Shown here piece by piece: positions 52,691-62,479 of a stretch of DNA of 64,000 bases; within the stretch, counting starts at the first letter, position 1; each line of letters begins with the position of its first letter. Position numbers and translations under genes: made by a program. The notes under the pieces are model-generated. The model saw nothing but the letters and a program-made list of their open reading frames with translations. It searched no databases and had not been told where the DNA came from. Where the stretch lies: NCBI RefSeq assembly GCF_014284175.1, contig NZ_JACOGA010000003.1, forward strand, positions 248,001 through 312,000. Direction: 5' to 3'. The DNA comes from Affinundibacterium flavidum (lineage in GTDB: Bacteria; Pseudomonadota; Gammaproteobacteria; Burkholderiales; Burkholderiaceae_D).

Positions 52691-53962
52691 TTATGCCGTC
52701 ACCGCTGTCGTGTTCAAAGCTGTTTGTGCTGATTGCATAATCTCTTTGCGGAATTGGAAGTGCATCCAGATTAAAGATACGCAAACGGTGCCATACAAGA
52801 GCATGAAGCAAGAGCTACGAACGCCAGTCAGATCCACCATCGCACCAAACATAATCGGTAATACGAATCCACCGAGACCGCCAGCCAAACCAACCACACC
52901 GGAAACCGCACCGATATTGTGGGTGTATTCATCGGAGATAAATTTAAACACTGAAGCTTTACCCACTGCCATCGCGATCCCGACCACAAATAAGATGCTG
53001 GTAAAAATCACAGGCGTTAATGCGATATTGAATACTTGTGGTCCAGTAACTGTTTTGATCGTGAATTCTGTCTGTGGGTAAGACAATAAGAAGAAGGCAA
53101 TCCAGCATACCCACATCACCCACCAAGTCACTTTATACGCACCATATTTGTCCGATAACCAACCACCGAAAGCGCGTAGTACGCCACCTGGTAAAGAAAA
53201 ACAAGCTGCCAACAAGGCGGCATCTTTCATGTCGAAGTTATATTCAGTGACATAGTATTTCACCATCCACAAACTCAAGCCCACATAGCCGCCAAACACG
53301 ACTGAATAATACTGGCAATAGCGCCATACTTTAGGATCTTTCAACATCTTCAATTGCGCGGCAAAACTGACCGTTGATTTCACGTTATGGCTAGGATCAG
53401 TCGATGAGAATAACCAAAAAATCAATGCCGCCGCCAACATCATCACGGCATAGACCTTCGGTACCATGACCCAACCAGCCGATGCAATAATCGCTGGTGC
53501 GATAAATTTATTCACCGCCGCACCCGAATTACCAGCGCCAAAGATACCCATCGCCAAACCCTGACGCTCTTTCTTAAACCAGCGCGCAACATACGGTGTG
53601 CCGACAGAAAAAGAACCACCAGCTAAACCGACGAATAAACCTAAGACCAGAAAATGCCAATAAGCCGTGGCATAGCTGATCAAATAAATTGGAATCACGG
53701 TGCTGATCATGAGCAGGAACAAAACAATACGACCACCGAAACGGTCAGTCCAAATCCCCAGCGGAACACGAATCAAGGAACCCGTTAACACTGGCATCGC
53801 GGTCAGCAAACCAAACTGGGTTTCATTCAAACCCAAAGTTTTTTTAATCGGAATCCCGATCACGCCAAACATCATCCAGATAGTGAAACAAATGGTGAAA
53901 GCCAGCGTACTGGCACCTAGTACCGAATTGGCTTTGCCAGAACTATTTACCTGCGTAGTCAT
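52691..53962 (-). CDS. narK: Nitrate/nitrite transporter NarK (MFS)
   Basis: 423 residues and 12 membrane helices. Two nitrate signature motifs characteristic of the NNP family are present: GLAGGSFSVGTPYVARWFK with GAGNSGAAVNKF in the first half and GVVGLAGGLGGFVLP in the second. Arg in LIRVPLGIWTDRFGG corresponds to the substrate-binding helix region. It would move nitrate in and/or nitrite out for NarGHI. The ATG at 53962 has GGGAG. A 292-bp MITE-like element begins only 30 bp upstream, so its promoter is either inside the element or beyond it. It is 33 kb from narGHJI. Confidence 0.93.
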   Translation of the reverse strand: MTTQVNSSGKANSVLGASTLAFTICFTIWMMFGVIGIPIKKTLGLNETQFGLLTAMPVLTGSLIRVPLGIWTDRFGGRIVLFLLMISTVIPIYLISYATAYWHFLVLGLFVGLAGGSFSVGTPYVARWFKKERQGLAMGIFGAGNSGAAVNKFIAPAIIASAGWVMVPKVYAVMMLAAALIFWLFSSTDPSHNVKSTVSFAAQLKMLKDPKVWRYCQYYSVVFGGYVGLSLWMVKYYVTEYNFDMKDAALLAACFSLPGGVLRAFGGWLSDKYGAYKVTWWVMWVCWIAFFLLSYPQTEFTIKTVTGPQVFNIALTPVIFTSILFVVGIAMAVGKASVFKFISDEYTHNIGAVSGVVGLAGGLGGFVLPIMFGAMVDLTGVRSSCFMLLYGTVCVSLIWMHFQFRKEIMQSAQTALNTTAVTA

Positions 53963-53992
53963 TATTTACTCCCTTAACTTTTATCAGTGCTA

Positions 53993-54284
53993 CTAGGGTC
54001 TGTTAACAGTTAAATCGGGAGATGCGTTCAAGCCAAAAGGTGGGATGGCAAGGCGTAGTTCGCCGCCGAGGCTATTGCCTCGGCAAGAGCAGAAATAAAC
54101 CTCGCGCAATCCATCGCGCGTTTTGGCTTGAACCCTTCGGGAATGGGCGAATTGGGTAAACTCGCGGGCACATGGCGTTGTTGCAAGTCGCTTACAGTGC
54201 TCGCACTGCTACGCGACTTGACGCCTAGCCCTGTGCCCGTTTTACCGCATTCGCACTCCCGATTTAACTATTAACAGACCCTAG
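53993..54284. mobile_element. MITE-like element with 29-bp terminal inverted repeats upstream of narK
   Basis: The ends are inverted repeats 29 bp long with one mismatch: CTAGGGTCTGTTAACAG... (53993-54021) and its complement (54256-54284). The outermost CTAG may be a 4-bp target duplication of IS5-group type (YTAR). There is no ORF. The interior folds extensively: GTTCAAGCCAAAA/TTTTGGCTTGAAC (54026-54038/54121-54133) enclosing GCCGAGGC-TATT-GCCTCGGC (54065-54084), then CGGGCACA/TGTGCCCG (54165-54172/54232-54239) enclosing CAAGTCGC/GCGACTTG (54184-54191/54213-54220). It is thus non-autonomous, with four nested stems. Confidence 0.85.
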
Positions 54285-54443
54285 CTTAGGGGAGTTTCAC
54301 AAAATGATAAATTCGCCTGAAGTAGGCAAAGGACTAGGCTGATCTGACTAGGGATACGCCAAAAGAACTAGGCTGCGTTTTTATGCTGGCCTTAAGAGTG
54401 TTAAACTGTCGCTTGTAAACCATCTCTTCATAAGAAAATAACA

Positions 54444-54824
54444 ATGAATCAAAATCTCAGCATCGACGAATATGATGCGCTCGAACAAATTACTAAGTTA
54501 CCTAGAGGTGCGCGTCCGAATGCCTGCATTTCACGCAATTCCAAGCGTTTAGTCGGGATCAAATTAATTGCGCATAAGCGTGATGGCAGTTTTGAATTAA
54601 CCGACACGGGCAAGCAGGTCTTATTTATCAAACAATGTATCGATGGATTGCGTGCGATTGCGGCGAATCCAGATTTTATCTTGAGTGGTCCAGTCGCGAC
54701 TTTCTTAGGTAAGAAAACGCATATTGAAGTTGATGCCGCCAGCGGCAAAAATGTGATCACCGCACGCGGTCTTGAATGTCTGGCAGATATTGAAGCGACC
54801 AACGTCACTTCGAAAAAATATTAA
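54444..54824 (+). CDS. Unrecognised small protein
   Basis: 126 residues. The first half (YDALEQITKLPRGARPNACISRNSKRLVGIKLIAHKRDG...) looks like a winged-helix-type fold (helix, helix, ELTDTGKQVLF), but no family is recognised. It is in good coding style and its stop overlaps the convergent lnt stop by 4 bp. No ribosome-binding site of note (AAGAAAATAACA). Cytoplasmic. Confidence 0.65.
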   Translation: MNQNLSIDEYDALEQITKLPRGARPNACISRNSKRLVGIKLIAHKRDGSFELTDTGKQVLFIKQCIDGLRAIAANPDFILSGPVATFLGKKTHIEVDAASGKNVITARGLECLADIEATNVTSKKY

Positions 54825-56386
54825 GTTCTTGTCTTCTTGGCTTGGCGTTGACTGACTATATAAGCGCCAAGCATCGCCATCGCTGCAAACACCATCCACA
54901 GCCAATTCCCAAAGCGGATATACGGCGTCAATCCACGCATGCCCTGCACTTGCCCCGCCAAGGTTCCACGCGTTAATGAGGGCAGTTGCGATACCACCTG
55001 ACCACGTGCATCAATGATTGCAGTCGCACCAGTGTTCGTCGAACGCAACATAGGACGCCCGGTTTCCAAACTACGCATTTGCGAGATTTGCAGATGTTGT
55101 GGAATCGCCGTCAAATCGCCAAACCAGGCTAGATTCGAGACATTTAATAAGATCGTTGCCGCGCCTTGTGGCGTCACAGCTTGCGCTCGCAATTGCTGCG
55201 CGATCTCTTCGCCGAATAAATCTTCATAACAAATATTCGGCATCACCCATTGGTCTTTGACCGCCATCGCGGGCTGGACAACACCGGGATTATTATATTC
55301 ACCGAGCGGAATCTGCATCATGTTGACAAACCAGCGGAATCCAAACGGCACATATTCTCCGAAAGGCACCAGATGATGCTTATCGTAACGATAGGCCGTG
55401 CCTTGTTTGTCACCCAATCCGATCACACTATTTGAATATTGCTGACGCCCATCATCACTCACCACACCTATCACTATGCGGCTATTAGTTTGACTAGCGA
55501 AATCTTGTAATCGCGGCAGATAAGTAGATGGTAACTCTGTGAGCAACAAGGGTAATGCGGTCTCGGGCGTCGCAATCAAATCCGCCGCTTGCGCAGTCAT
55601 CAAATCCGCATACATCGCTAAAGTCTCATCCAAAAAACTCGACGTGAATTTAATCCCCTGATCGATATTCCCTTGTGTCAGACGCACGCTGATAGGCTTA
55701 CCGTTTGCTTCTGTCCAACTCAACTGCTGCAGTCCTATGCCACTGATCACAATCAACAACAAGCCTATCGCCCCCAAGCTGCGTGCAGAACGACGCAAGA
55801 ACAAAAGCGCGATACAAGCCGAAGTCAACATCGCGATTCCGCCGACGCCATATACGCCGACCACAGGCGCGAATCCGACCAAGGGGCTGACATTATGCGC
55901 GTAACCTATCGATAACCATGGAAAGCCGGTGAACAAATGCCCACGCAAAAATTCAAATACGGTCCAACTGACAGGAAACAACACCAGTAAAGTAATCGGG
56001 TCAGAAGTTTTCCATTTTGACTGCAAACTATGTACAGCAACAAAACACAAAGCCGGAAATATCGCCATGAAAGCAGCCAATAGCGCGAGAGCGATCACGC
56101 TCAGTGCGTATGGCATTCCACCATAGCGCGACATCGCAATCACTAACCAACAGACGCCAAACACAAAACTGCCGAAGCCATAACTTAAACCTAGCAATGC
56201 TTGCTGTTTCTTATTCCATTCAGGATGTGACACCAAGATCAACATCATCAGACTAGCGCTGATCACTTGTAAGGGCCAAATGAAAAAAGGCGCGAACGAT
56301 AAAACATTCAGCGCCCCAAACAACAAAGCCACGAGACAAGCTCGTGGCAATGAGAGATTTCGCAAAACAGAATTCAATACTTGCAT
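54821..56386 (-). CDS. lnt: Apolipoprotein N-acyltransferase Lnt
   Basis: 521 residues from the ATG at 56386 (7 bp after the corC stop; the frame remains open further upstream inside corC). N-terminal membrane helices (about 1-220) and a nitrilase-like periplasmic domain with the catalytic triad: Glu in IATPETALP, Lys in YDKHHLVPFGEYVPF and Cys in PNICYEDLFGEE. It adds the third acyl chain to lipoproteins in the inner membrane. Directly downstream of corC, as in most proteobacteria. Confidence 0.95.
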   Translation of the reverse strand: MQVLNSVLRNLSLPRACLVALLFGALNVLSFAPFFIWPLQVISASLMMLILVSHPEWNKKQQALLGLSYGFGSFVFGVCWLVIAMSRYGGMPYALSVIALALLAAFMAIFPALCFVAVHSLQSKWKTSDPITLLVLFPVSWTVFEFLRGHLFTGFPWLSIGYAHNVSPLVGFAPVVGVYGVGGIAMLTSACIALLFLRRSARSLGAIGLLLIVISGIGLQQLSWTEANGKPISVRLTQGNIDQGIKFTSSFLDETLAMYADLMTAQAADLIATPETALPLLLTELPSTYLPRLQDFASQTNSRIVIGVVSDDGRQQYSNSVIGLGDKQGTAYRYDKHHLVPFGEYVPFGFRWFVNMMQIPLGEYNNPGVVQPAMAVKDQWVMPNICYEDLFGEEIAQQLRAQAVTPQGAATILLNVSNLAWFGDLTAIPQHLQISQMRSLETGRPMLRSTNTGATAIIDARGQVVSQLPSLTRGTLAGQVQGMRGLTPYIRFGNWLWMVFAAMAMLGAYIVSQRQAKKTRT

Positions 56387-56393
56387 GCCCGAC

Positions 56394-57275
56394 TTAGTCT
56401 TCCGCACTATAGTTTGCACTCCGTTTTTCAACCAATACGATCTGCACCTGACGAGCATCCGCGCGCAAGACTTCAAAATGCAATTGACCTATCGTGAATT
56501 CGTCGCCTTTATGCGGCACGCGATGTAAGTGATTGGTAATAAAACCACCGACTGTATCTGCGTCGGCATCAGTGAATTCGGTACCGATGACTTCGTTAAA
56601 TTGTGCGATCTCGGTCAAACCTTTGACGCGCCAACGTTTACCATTGCCCTGATTTTCCAGAGCAATCACATTGTCTTCTTCTTCATCAAAATCGTATTCA
56701 TCTTCGATATCACCGACGATTTGCTCTAACACATCTTCAATCGTAATCAGACCAGCGACTGCACCATATTCATCGACTACCATCGCCATGTGATTACGAT
56801 TCGCACGGAAATCGCGTAGCAAAATATTCAGCCGTTTAGATTCTGGAATATAGACCACAGGACGCAACATTTTATGGACGTCAAAACTGTCTTCGGCGTA
56901 GTAGCGTAACAAATCTTTTGCCAACAAAATGCCCACGACTTTATCGCGATCACCGTCCACTGCGGGGAAGCGTGAGTGAGCTGTTTCCAGCACTTCTGGC
57001 ATCCATTCAGCAATCGGCTTGGACACATCGACCACGTCCATTTGCGAACGAGGCACCATGATGTCACGGGCGGATAAATCGGAGACTTGGAAAACCCCTT
57101 CGATCATCGCCAAGGCATCGGCGTCGATCAAATTCCGTTCTTGCGCGTCGTGCAAGACTTCTAACAGCTCTTCGCGGTTTTCGGGTTCGGGAGAAATTAA
57201 GGCGGTCAATCGTTCAAACAATGACCTGTGTGGTTTAAGGTCAGATGGTCTGACCTTACTAGAGTGCTCTTGCAT
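56394..57275 (-). CDS. corC: CorC/YbeX transporter-associated CBS-domain protein
   Basis: 293 residues: two CBS domains (about 65-190; DIMVPRSQMDVVD and MAMVVDEYGAVAGLITIEDVLEQIVGDI) and a C-terminal CorC_HlyC domain (about 205-285; RWRVKGLTEIAQFNEVIGTE). No membrane helix. Magnesium/cobalt efflux or ribosome-linked roles are ascribed to the family. Translationally close to lnt (7 bp). In other genomes it follows ybeY directly; here about 1.5 kb separate them. Confidence 0.93.
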   Translation of the reverse strand: MQEHSSKVRPSDLKPHRSLFERLTALISPEPENREELLEVLHDAQERNLIDADALAMIEGVFQVSDLSARDIMVPRSQMDVVDVSKPIAEWMPEVLETAHSRFPAVDGDRDKVVGILLAKDLLRYYAEDSFDVHKMLRPVVYIPESKRLNILLRDFRANRNHMAMVVDEYGAVAGLITIEDVLEQIVGDIEDEYDFDEEEDNVIALENQGNGKRWRVKGLTEIAQFNEVIGTEFTDADADTVGGFITNHLHRVPHKGDEFTIGQLHFEVLRADARQVQIVLVEKRSANYSAED

Positions 57276-57514
57276 AATGGGCTTAACGCCGTTGTTTCAA
57301 TCCTACAGGATACAACATCTGCGCGCTTTTCCCAAATTTTGCACGGCTTTTATCTGGAAAACTACGTATCTCTATCAATTATGGGAACAAATCGCACTGC
57401 ACGAGCAAAAAACATCAACAAGAAAATTAATGGCAATTCAAACACTTAGCACAGCAATCTCACCTAAAATAGTCAATTTCCTTTTACCCCATTTTCTACA
57501 TCCACCGTTTAATA

Positions 57515-57841
57515 ATGCCCAATGTTGTTTCCCAGTTCCTGGAAAATTATCCAATCATGATGTTCTTGATTGCCTACTATGGCTGCGTAAATCTGATTTG
57601 TTTCGTGCTATACGGCTGGGATAAAGCCGCAGCACGTACGAAAAAATCCCGAATTTCGGAGAAGGCTTTACATAGTTGGGCATTCGCTGGTGGTGCAATC
57701 GGCGCTTTATGCGCGCAATCCTTTTTCCGACACAAAACGCAGAAAACCTTTTTCAAATGGTTTAGCTGGTTTTGTCTTGGATTGCATGTTGCAGTACTTT
57801 TGCTGGTATTTAGCTCCACAGGGATGATCAGTGGCGCGTGA
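57515..57841 (+). CDS. DUF1294 family membrane protein
   Basis: 108 residues with three hydrophobic segments. The motif GGAIGALCAQSFFRHKTQKTFF (about 70-90) is the hallmark of DUF1294, a family often fused to a cold-shock domain elsewhere; here there is no such domain. Function unknown. It is on the opposite strand to the miaB-lnt genes around it, divergent from corC. Confidence 0.82.
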   Translation: MPNVVSQFLENYPIMMFLIAYYGCVNLICFVLYGWDKAAARTKKSRISEKALHSWAFAGGAIGALCAQSFFRHKTQKTFFKWFSWFCLGLHVAVLLLVFSSTGMISGA

Positions 57842-58302
57842 AGCTAATAAAAAACCTTCAGCAACGAGGAATAGCGTTCATTTCAATGGAGAATCTCAAA
57901 GCTTGTCATTCCCTCGACGGCGCACTACTGTCCGGAATAAAAAATGATATTCGCAGGAAAAGCATGATGGCCTTGAATTTGACGAGGGGATTGGATAAGT
58001 TGACTTGAAATTTCAATAAAAAATCAGGTCGCAAAATAGACGGATAACTCCCTCCCCTTCAAGGGGAGGGCGGGGTGGGGATGGGTTTCCATAGAATGAG
58101 CCGCACCATTTTTTTGACCGAAACCCATCCCCATCCCAACCTTCCCCTTGAAGGGGAAGGGGTTGCATAACAATGCCCGAAGACTCAAGAAAATTACTCT
58201 AAACAGCAGTGCGCCTTCGCGAGAATGACAATTCATTTTACAAGGCTTAACTGAACACCATTACTTCGTATCGAGGAATTTTCGTTTTCCAACATCTAGG
58301 AT
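57842..58302. other. About 460-bp gap holding repeat copy C
   Basis: The left part (57842-58048) has nothing recognisable; the right part contains the dispersed repeat (58049-58162). It lies between the convergent DUF1294 and SixA-like genes. Confidence 0.5.
58049..58162. repeat. Two-hairpin dispersed repeat, copy C
   Basis: Left hairpin CCCTCCCCTTCAAGGGGAGGG, then GGGTGGGGATGGGTTT, a 32-bp unrelated centre, AAACCCATCCCCATCCC, and right hairpin CCTTCCCCTTGAAGGGGAAGG. This is the most intact of the three copies. Confidence 0.88.
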
Positions 58303-58785
58303 CTAATACCGCAGCAAAATGTAAGAAGGACTGCCATTTTTATTCAGCGTCACAATAATCAAGCGATCATATTCATCATCTGCTACGGGTTTCACATCGG
58401 TGATACCCATGCCCTTCAGAATATCGAGCAAAGTGTTTGAATGCCCGACCACCAAAGTATTCGCTTCCGCCGTCAGCAAAGTTTTTCCAAAACTCGCAGA
58501 TTCTTTCGCAGCATACGGTGTTAATGCTAACTGACGCGCGTCCACAAGTGGCGCAGCGGTCATTTGTGTACGTTGAAATTCGGTGACATACACTCGTTTG
58601 ATATCGGCATCACGCAATTGCATAGCCAAATTCGCTGCACGTTGCTTGCCTTTCAAACTTAATTGAGGATCACGACTTTCGTCGACCTTTTCGCCGTGGC
58701 GGACGATGAAGATGGTTTGTGACCAGGCTGCAGCACTCACCTGACAAGCAATAATGAACAACAATGCGTTTAGCAAATTTTTCAT
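58303..58785 (-). CDS. Exported histidine phosphatase (SixA-like)
   Basis: 160 residues from the ATG at 58785 (GAGG 5 bp upstream; a GTG at 58791 also opens the frame). A signal peptide (MKNLLNALLFIIACQVSAAAW) is followed by the phosphohistidine nucleophile motif VRHGEK, then TEFQRTQMTA and the second His in VVGHSNTL. The signal peptide makes a periplasmic location likely, unlike cytoplasmic SixA. Lies between ybeY and corC, breaking up their usual adjacency. Confidence 0.85.
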   Translation of the reverse strand: MKNLLNALLFIIACQVSAAAWSQTIFIVRHGEKVDESRDPQLSLKGKQRAANLAMQLRDADIKRVYVTEFQRTQMTAAPLVDARQLALTPYAAKESASFGKTLLTAEANTLVVGHSNTLLDILKGMGITDVKPVADDEYDRLIIVTLNKNGSPSYILLRY

Positions 58786-58806
58786 GGTCACCTCAAATGT
58801 GGGGAT

Positions 58807-59268
58807 TTACTCTTGGTAAGGATTCGCCAACCCCAAACTAGCCAAAATCTCGATTTCCAAAGCTTCCATTTCTTCGGCTTCTTCATCGCTTTCATGATCG
58901 TAACCTTGTGCGTGCAAGACACCGTGCACAACTAAATGTTGCGCATGTTCGAGTACTGTTTTCTTTTGCTCTTTGGCTTCTTTTTCAAGCACATCAGTGC
59001 ACAAGATAATATCGGCTTGAGTGACTTCGGCGTCGCTGTCTTCGGTGTAAGCAAAGGTCAATACGTTGGTCGCATAATCTTTACCACGATAATCGCGATT
59101 GAGTTCTTGCCCTTCTTCGGCATCAACGATGCGCAGTGTTAATTCTGCGGGGAAGAATAAAGCAGCTTGTATGGTCTTGCGTAGTAAGGGGCGAGTCAAG
59201 ACGTCTTTCAAACGCTCATCGGCATATTGTACGGACAGTGTTAATTTAGGTTTAGAACTGGTTGCCAT
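58807..59268 (-). CDS. ybeY: Endoribonuclease YbeY
   Basis: 153 residues with the metal-binding signature [16 protein letters not shown] (H-x3-H-x5-H) of YbeY/UPF0054, a ribonuclease for 16S rRNA maturation and ribosome quality control. The N-terminal half includes [31 protein letters not shown], a normal family block. It follows phoH by 11 bp, the conserved miaB-phoH-ybeY order. Confidence 0.97.
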   Translation of the reverse strand: MATSSKPKLTLSVQYADERLKDVLTRPLLRKTIQAALFFPAELTLRIVDAEEGQELNRDYRGKDYATNVLTFAYTEDSDAEVTQADIILCTDVLEKEAKEQKKTVLEHAQHLVVHGVLHAQGYDHESDEEAEEMEALEIEILASLGLANPYQE

Positions 59269-59279
59269 AATTCTCTACA

Positions 59280-60458
59280 TTATCTACGTCGGGGTTTATT
59301 CATTGCAGTTGCATGCTTCAAGCTAACGATTTCAGCATCTTGTTGATCTTGATGCTGCGTTGCTTCTTCATACGCATCGACAATACGACCAACCAAGGGA
59401 TGACGCACTACGTCGACGCTGGTGAATTGATTGAAGGCGATACCGCGTACATTACGTAACACCTGGCAAGCATCGACTAAGCCACTCTTTTGATGTCGCT
59501 GCAAATCGATCTGAGTCACGTCGCCCGTGATCACCGCTTTGCTGCCAAAACCAATGCGAGTCAAGAACATTTTCATTTGTTCTGGCGTCGTATTTTGTGC
59601 CTCATCCAAAATGATGAAAGAATGATTCAAAGTGCGACCACGCATGTAAGCCAAGGGAGCGATCTCTATCACCTGTTTTTCAAACATTTTCTGAGTGCGA
59701 TCAAAACCGAGCAAATCATATAAAGCGTCGTACAAGGGGCGTAAGTAAGGATCAACCTTTTGCGCCAAATCACCAGGCAAGAAACCCAAGCGCTCGCCCG
59801 CTTCTACGGCTGGACGGGTCAGCACGATACGTTTGACGGCATCACGCTCCAAAGCATCAACCGCACAGGCGACTGCCAGATAGGTTTTACCTGTGCCGGC
59901 AGGCCCGACACCAAAAGTAATATCGTGTTCGAGTATGGCTTTCAGATAAGTATTTTGATGCGGAGTACGACCGCGCAAATCACTGCGACGGGTTTTGAGA
60001 ATAGGGCTTTCTAAAGCTTCTTCCACTTCCACAGGCGCGACTTCTTTGATGGTATTTTTTGATGAAGCGACTGTCTTCGTAGTCGCTTTAGTGCTACGAC
60101 GTTTTACTGGCTTTGTTTCGTCAAACTCGGCTTCCGACTCTTCTTCTGGTGCAAAGGCAGTCTCAGCGGTCTTTTGCAAACTTGCCGCGGCGCGCTGCTC
60201 AACCAAGGCTAATTGCACTTCATCGATCGTGATGATTTTTTTCGCCTGTGCGTAAAATTTTTCGAGTAACTCCAAACCCTTTTCTGCATTATGTCCACTC
60301 ACGATAAATTTCTCACCGCGACGGAAAATACTGAGATCTAATGCAGCAGAAATTTGTCGCAGATTTTCATCCAAAGGGCCGCACAAATGCGCGAGCCGTA
60401 AATTATCTAAGGGCTGAGGAACAAAATACAAAACTGGAACTGGCGTTTTCGTTTTCAA
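59280..60458 (-). CDS. ybeZ: PhoH-like ATPase (YbeZ)
   Basis: 392 residues. KH-like N-terminal part, then a linker of about 45 residues rich in Glu and Lys (about 115-160), then the PhoH ATPase with Walker [12 protein letters not shown], Walker B IILDEAQN and the motif GDVTQIDL. The start is a TTG at 60458 without a good ribosome-binding site; no in-frame ATG is near, and [18 protein letters not shown] just inside is conserved, so the gene start must lie close. It partners YbeY in RNA metabolism in other bacteria. Confidence 0.93.
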   Translation of the reverse strand: MKTKTPVPVLYFVPQPLDNLRLAHLCGPLDENLRQISAALDLSIFRRGEKFIVSGHNAEKGLELLEKFYAQAKKIITIDEVQLALVEQRAAASLQKTAETAFAPEEESEAEFDETKPVKRRSTKATTKTVASSKNTIKEVAPVEVEEALESPILKTRRSDLRGRTPHQNTYLKAILEHDITFGVGPAGTGKTYLAVACAVDALERDAVKRIVLTRPAVEAGERLGFLPGDLAQKVDPYLRPLYDALYDLLGFDRTQKMFEKQVIEIAPLAYMRGRTLNHSFIILDEAQNTTPEQMKMFLTRIGFGSKAVITGDVTQIDLQRHQKSGLVDACQVLRNVRGIAFNQFTSVDVVRHPLVGRIVDAYEEATQHQDQQDAEIVSLKHATAMNKPRRR

Positions 60459-60498
60459 AATGTTTTATTTTCTAAAATTAATTTAGGTGAAAGTCAAA

Positions 60499-60570
60499 AC
60501 CTCTCAACACAGGGACACAGAGACGCAGAGAAAATCTTAGTGTTGGCGGCGCGGGTTGCGCCCGCCCTAC
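60499..60570. repeat. Intergenic repeat-like motifs between miaB and ybeZ
   Basis: CTCAACACAGGGACACAGAG followed by a GC-rich inverted motif (GGCGCGGGTTGCGCCCGCC). Both strings resemble scattered repeats in proteobacterial intergenic DNA. Only one copy is seen in this window, so the call is tentative. Confidence 0.35.
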
Positions 60571-60589
60571 ATCTTTTGTACTTGAAGCC

Positions 60590-61915
60590 TTAATCGACCA
60601 ATTCACCACGCAAAGAATAATTATAAGATTCCGTGACTCGCGTATTCACCAAGGTACCGATCAACTCTTTACCGCCTGCAAAATTGACCACGCGATTATT
60701 TTCGGTGCGACCTTGTAATTCATTCTGGTCTTTCACCGATGGGCCTTCCACCAAAATGCGTTGGATGGTTCCTATCATCGCGTTGCTATATTTCTTGGTA
60801 TTCGCGTCAATCACCGCTTGCAAGAACTGTAGGCGCTTGAGTTTTAATGGCGCGGGTGTGCTGTCTTCCAAACTCGCTGCCGGTGTACCCGGGCGGGCGC
60901 TGAAAATAAAGCTGAAACTATTATCAAATTCCACGTCTTTAATCAGTTTCATCAGCGCATCAAAATCTTCATCGGTTTCACCCGGGAAGCCAACGATAAA
61001 GTCCGAAGAGATGTGCATATTCGGACGCACCGCACGCAACTTACGCACGACCGATTTGTATTCCAATGACGTGTAACCACGCTTCATCGCTGCCAACACG
61101 CGATCAGATCCATGCTGAGCCGGCAAATACACGTGATCGACTAATTTCGGGATCTTGGCGTAGGCATCAATCAAGCGTTGATTAAATTCTTTCGGGTGAC
61201 TCGTGACAAAACGAATGCGTTCGATTTGTGGAAATTCTGCGATGTATTCCAATAGCAGAGCAAAATCGGCGATCTCGCCATCATCCATCACGCCGCGATA
61301 GGCATTGACGTTTTGTCCCAGCAAACTGATTTCTTTAATGCCTTGTTCTGCCAAGCCTGCGACTTCGACCAAGACATCATTAAATGGACGCGAGACTTCT
61401 TCGCCACGCGTATAAGGCACCACGCAATAACTGCAATACTTAGAGCAGCCTTCCATGATCGAGACAAAAGCGGTTGAGCCTTCTACTTTCGCCGGTGGCA
61501 AGTGATCGAATTTTTCAATTTCAGGAAAACTGATATCCACTTGCGAACGACCAGAATCACGACGGTCCTTAATCAATTGCGGCAAGCGGTGCAAAGTTTG
61601 CGGTCCAAACACCACATCGACATAAGGCGCGCGACGAACGATAGCTTCACCTTCTTGCGAGGCGACACAACCACCAACGCCTATCAACAAATCTGGCTTG
61701 GATTTTTTCAATTCACGCAGGCGACCGAGATCAGAAAACACTTTCTCCGATGCCTTCTCACGCACGCTACAGGTGTTGAGTAAGATCACATCGGCGTCTT
61801 CCGGATTATCGGTTTTGATCATGCCGTCAGTTGCCGTTAACACGTCTTGCATTTTGTCCGAGTCATACTCGTTCATTTGGCAACCAAAGGTTTTGATGAA
61901 TACTTTCTTCTGCAT
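60590..61915 (-). CDS. miaB: tRNA-2-methylthio-N6-dimethylallyladenosine synthase MiaB
   Basis: 441 residues. UPF0004 N-terminal domain with three Cys ([31 protein letters not shown]), radical SAM motif C-x3-C-x2-C ([15 protein letters not shown]), and a C-terminal TRAM domain (about 375-438). It adds the methylthio group to i6A37 in tRNA. Heads the conserved cluster with phoH/ybeZ and ybeY. Confidence 0.97.
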   Translation of the reverse strand: MQKKVFIKTFGCQMNEYDSDKMQDVLTATDGMIKTDNPEDADVILLNTCSVREKASEKVFSDLGRLRELKKSKPDLLIGVGGCVASQEGEAIVRRAPYVDVVFGPQTLHRLPQLIKDRRDSGRSQVDISFPEIEKFDHLPPAKVEGSTAFVSIMEGCSKYCSYCVVPYTRGEEVSRPFNDVLVEVAGLAEQGIKEISLLGQNVNAYRGVMDDGEIADFALLLEYIAEFPQIERIRFVTSHPKEFNQRLIDAYAKIPKLVDHVYLPAQHGSDRVLAAMKRGYTSLEYKSVVRKLRAVRPNMHISSDFIVGFPGETDEDFDALMKLIKDVEFDNSFSFIFSARPGTPAASLEDSTPAPLKLKRLQFLQAVIDANTKKYSNAMIGTIQRILVEGPSVKDQNELQGRTENNRVVNFAGGKELIGTLVNTRVTESYNYSLRGELVD

Positions 61916-61999
61916 GGAACCAGTTTCTTCCTACTATTGAATAAATAAAATAAAAATAAATACTATCTTCGAGCTTAGCTCACTTGGTTTCTTCTTGAC

Positions 62000-62347
62000 T
62001 TAGTTCTTCTTAGGCAAAGGCTGACGCGCTTCTTCCGCTGTTAGTACCCAAATCTTCTGGATTTCACCAAATTCATTTTCGACATAATTAATGATGATAT
62101 TGCGCACATCGACGCTAGCAATCGTCAGCGTCAGATTATCTTCGCTATAAATGCGCAAAGCCGGTGAATACATGCGCAATTTGCCGTCGATTACCAGCTC
62201 GGCCAGATCAGTCGTACTCAATTTTCCACGCTTCACTTCTGGCGGAAACTTACGTTCTAGTTGCATGGCGCTGGCGTTAAAAAAACCACTCAGACAACTG
62301 AACAAACAGGCAATAACAACAAACCGCAGTGATTTACTAGTTAGCAT
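62000..62347 (-). CDS. Unknown exported small protein
   Basis: 115 residues from the ATG at 62347 (a TTG at 62374 also opens the frame). Signal peptide (MLTSKSLRFVVIACLFSCLSGFFNASA) followed by a small mixed domain (RGKLSTTDLAELVIDGKLRMYSPALRIYSEDN, then strands TLTIASVDVRNIIINYV). Family not recognised. Upstream of miaB on the same strand with an 84-bp gap. Confidence 0.7.
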   Translation of the reverse strand: MLTSKSLRFVVIACLFSCLSGFFNASAMQLERKFPPEVKRGKLSTTDLAELVIDGKLRMYSPALRIYSEDNLTLTIASVDVRNIIINYVENEFGEIQKIWVLTAEEARQPLPKKN

Positions 62348-62479
62348 GGCAGTATCCCGCTTAAACGATTTCAATAATTTTCTTAAAAATCAATTAGTTA
62401 CGAATGCAATCACAGAGCAATAAGGGCGATAGTTTAACACAGACGGATACGATCAACGCGCATTCCCCTGCACACAGGT

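Noticed and set aside
56387..56476. A 30-residue extension of Lnt.
   Set aside because: It overlaps corC, and the resulting Cys/Arg-rich leader is atypical; the ATG at 56386 matches the family start.
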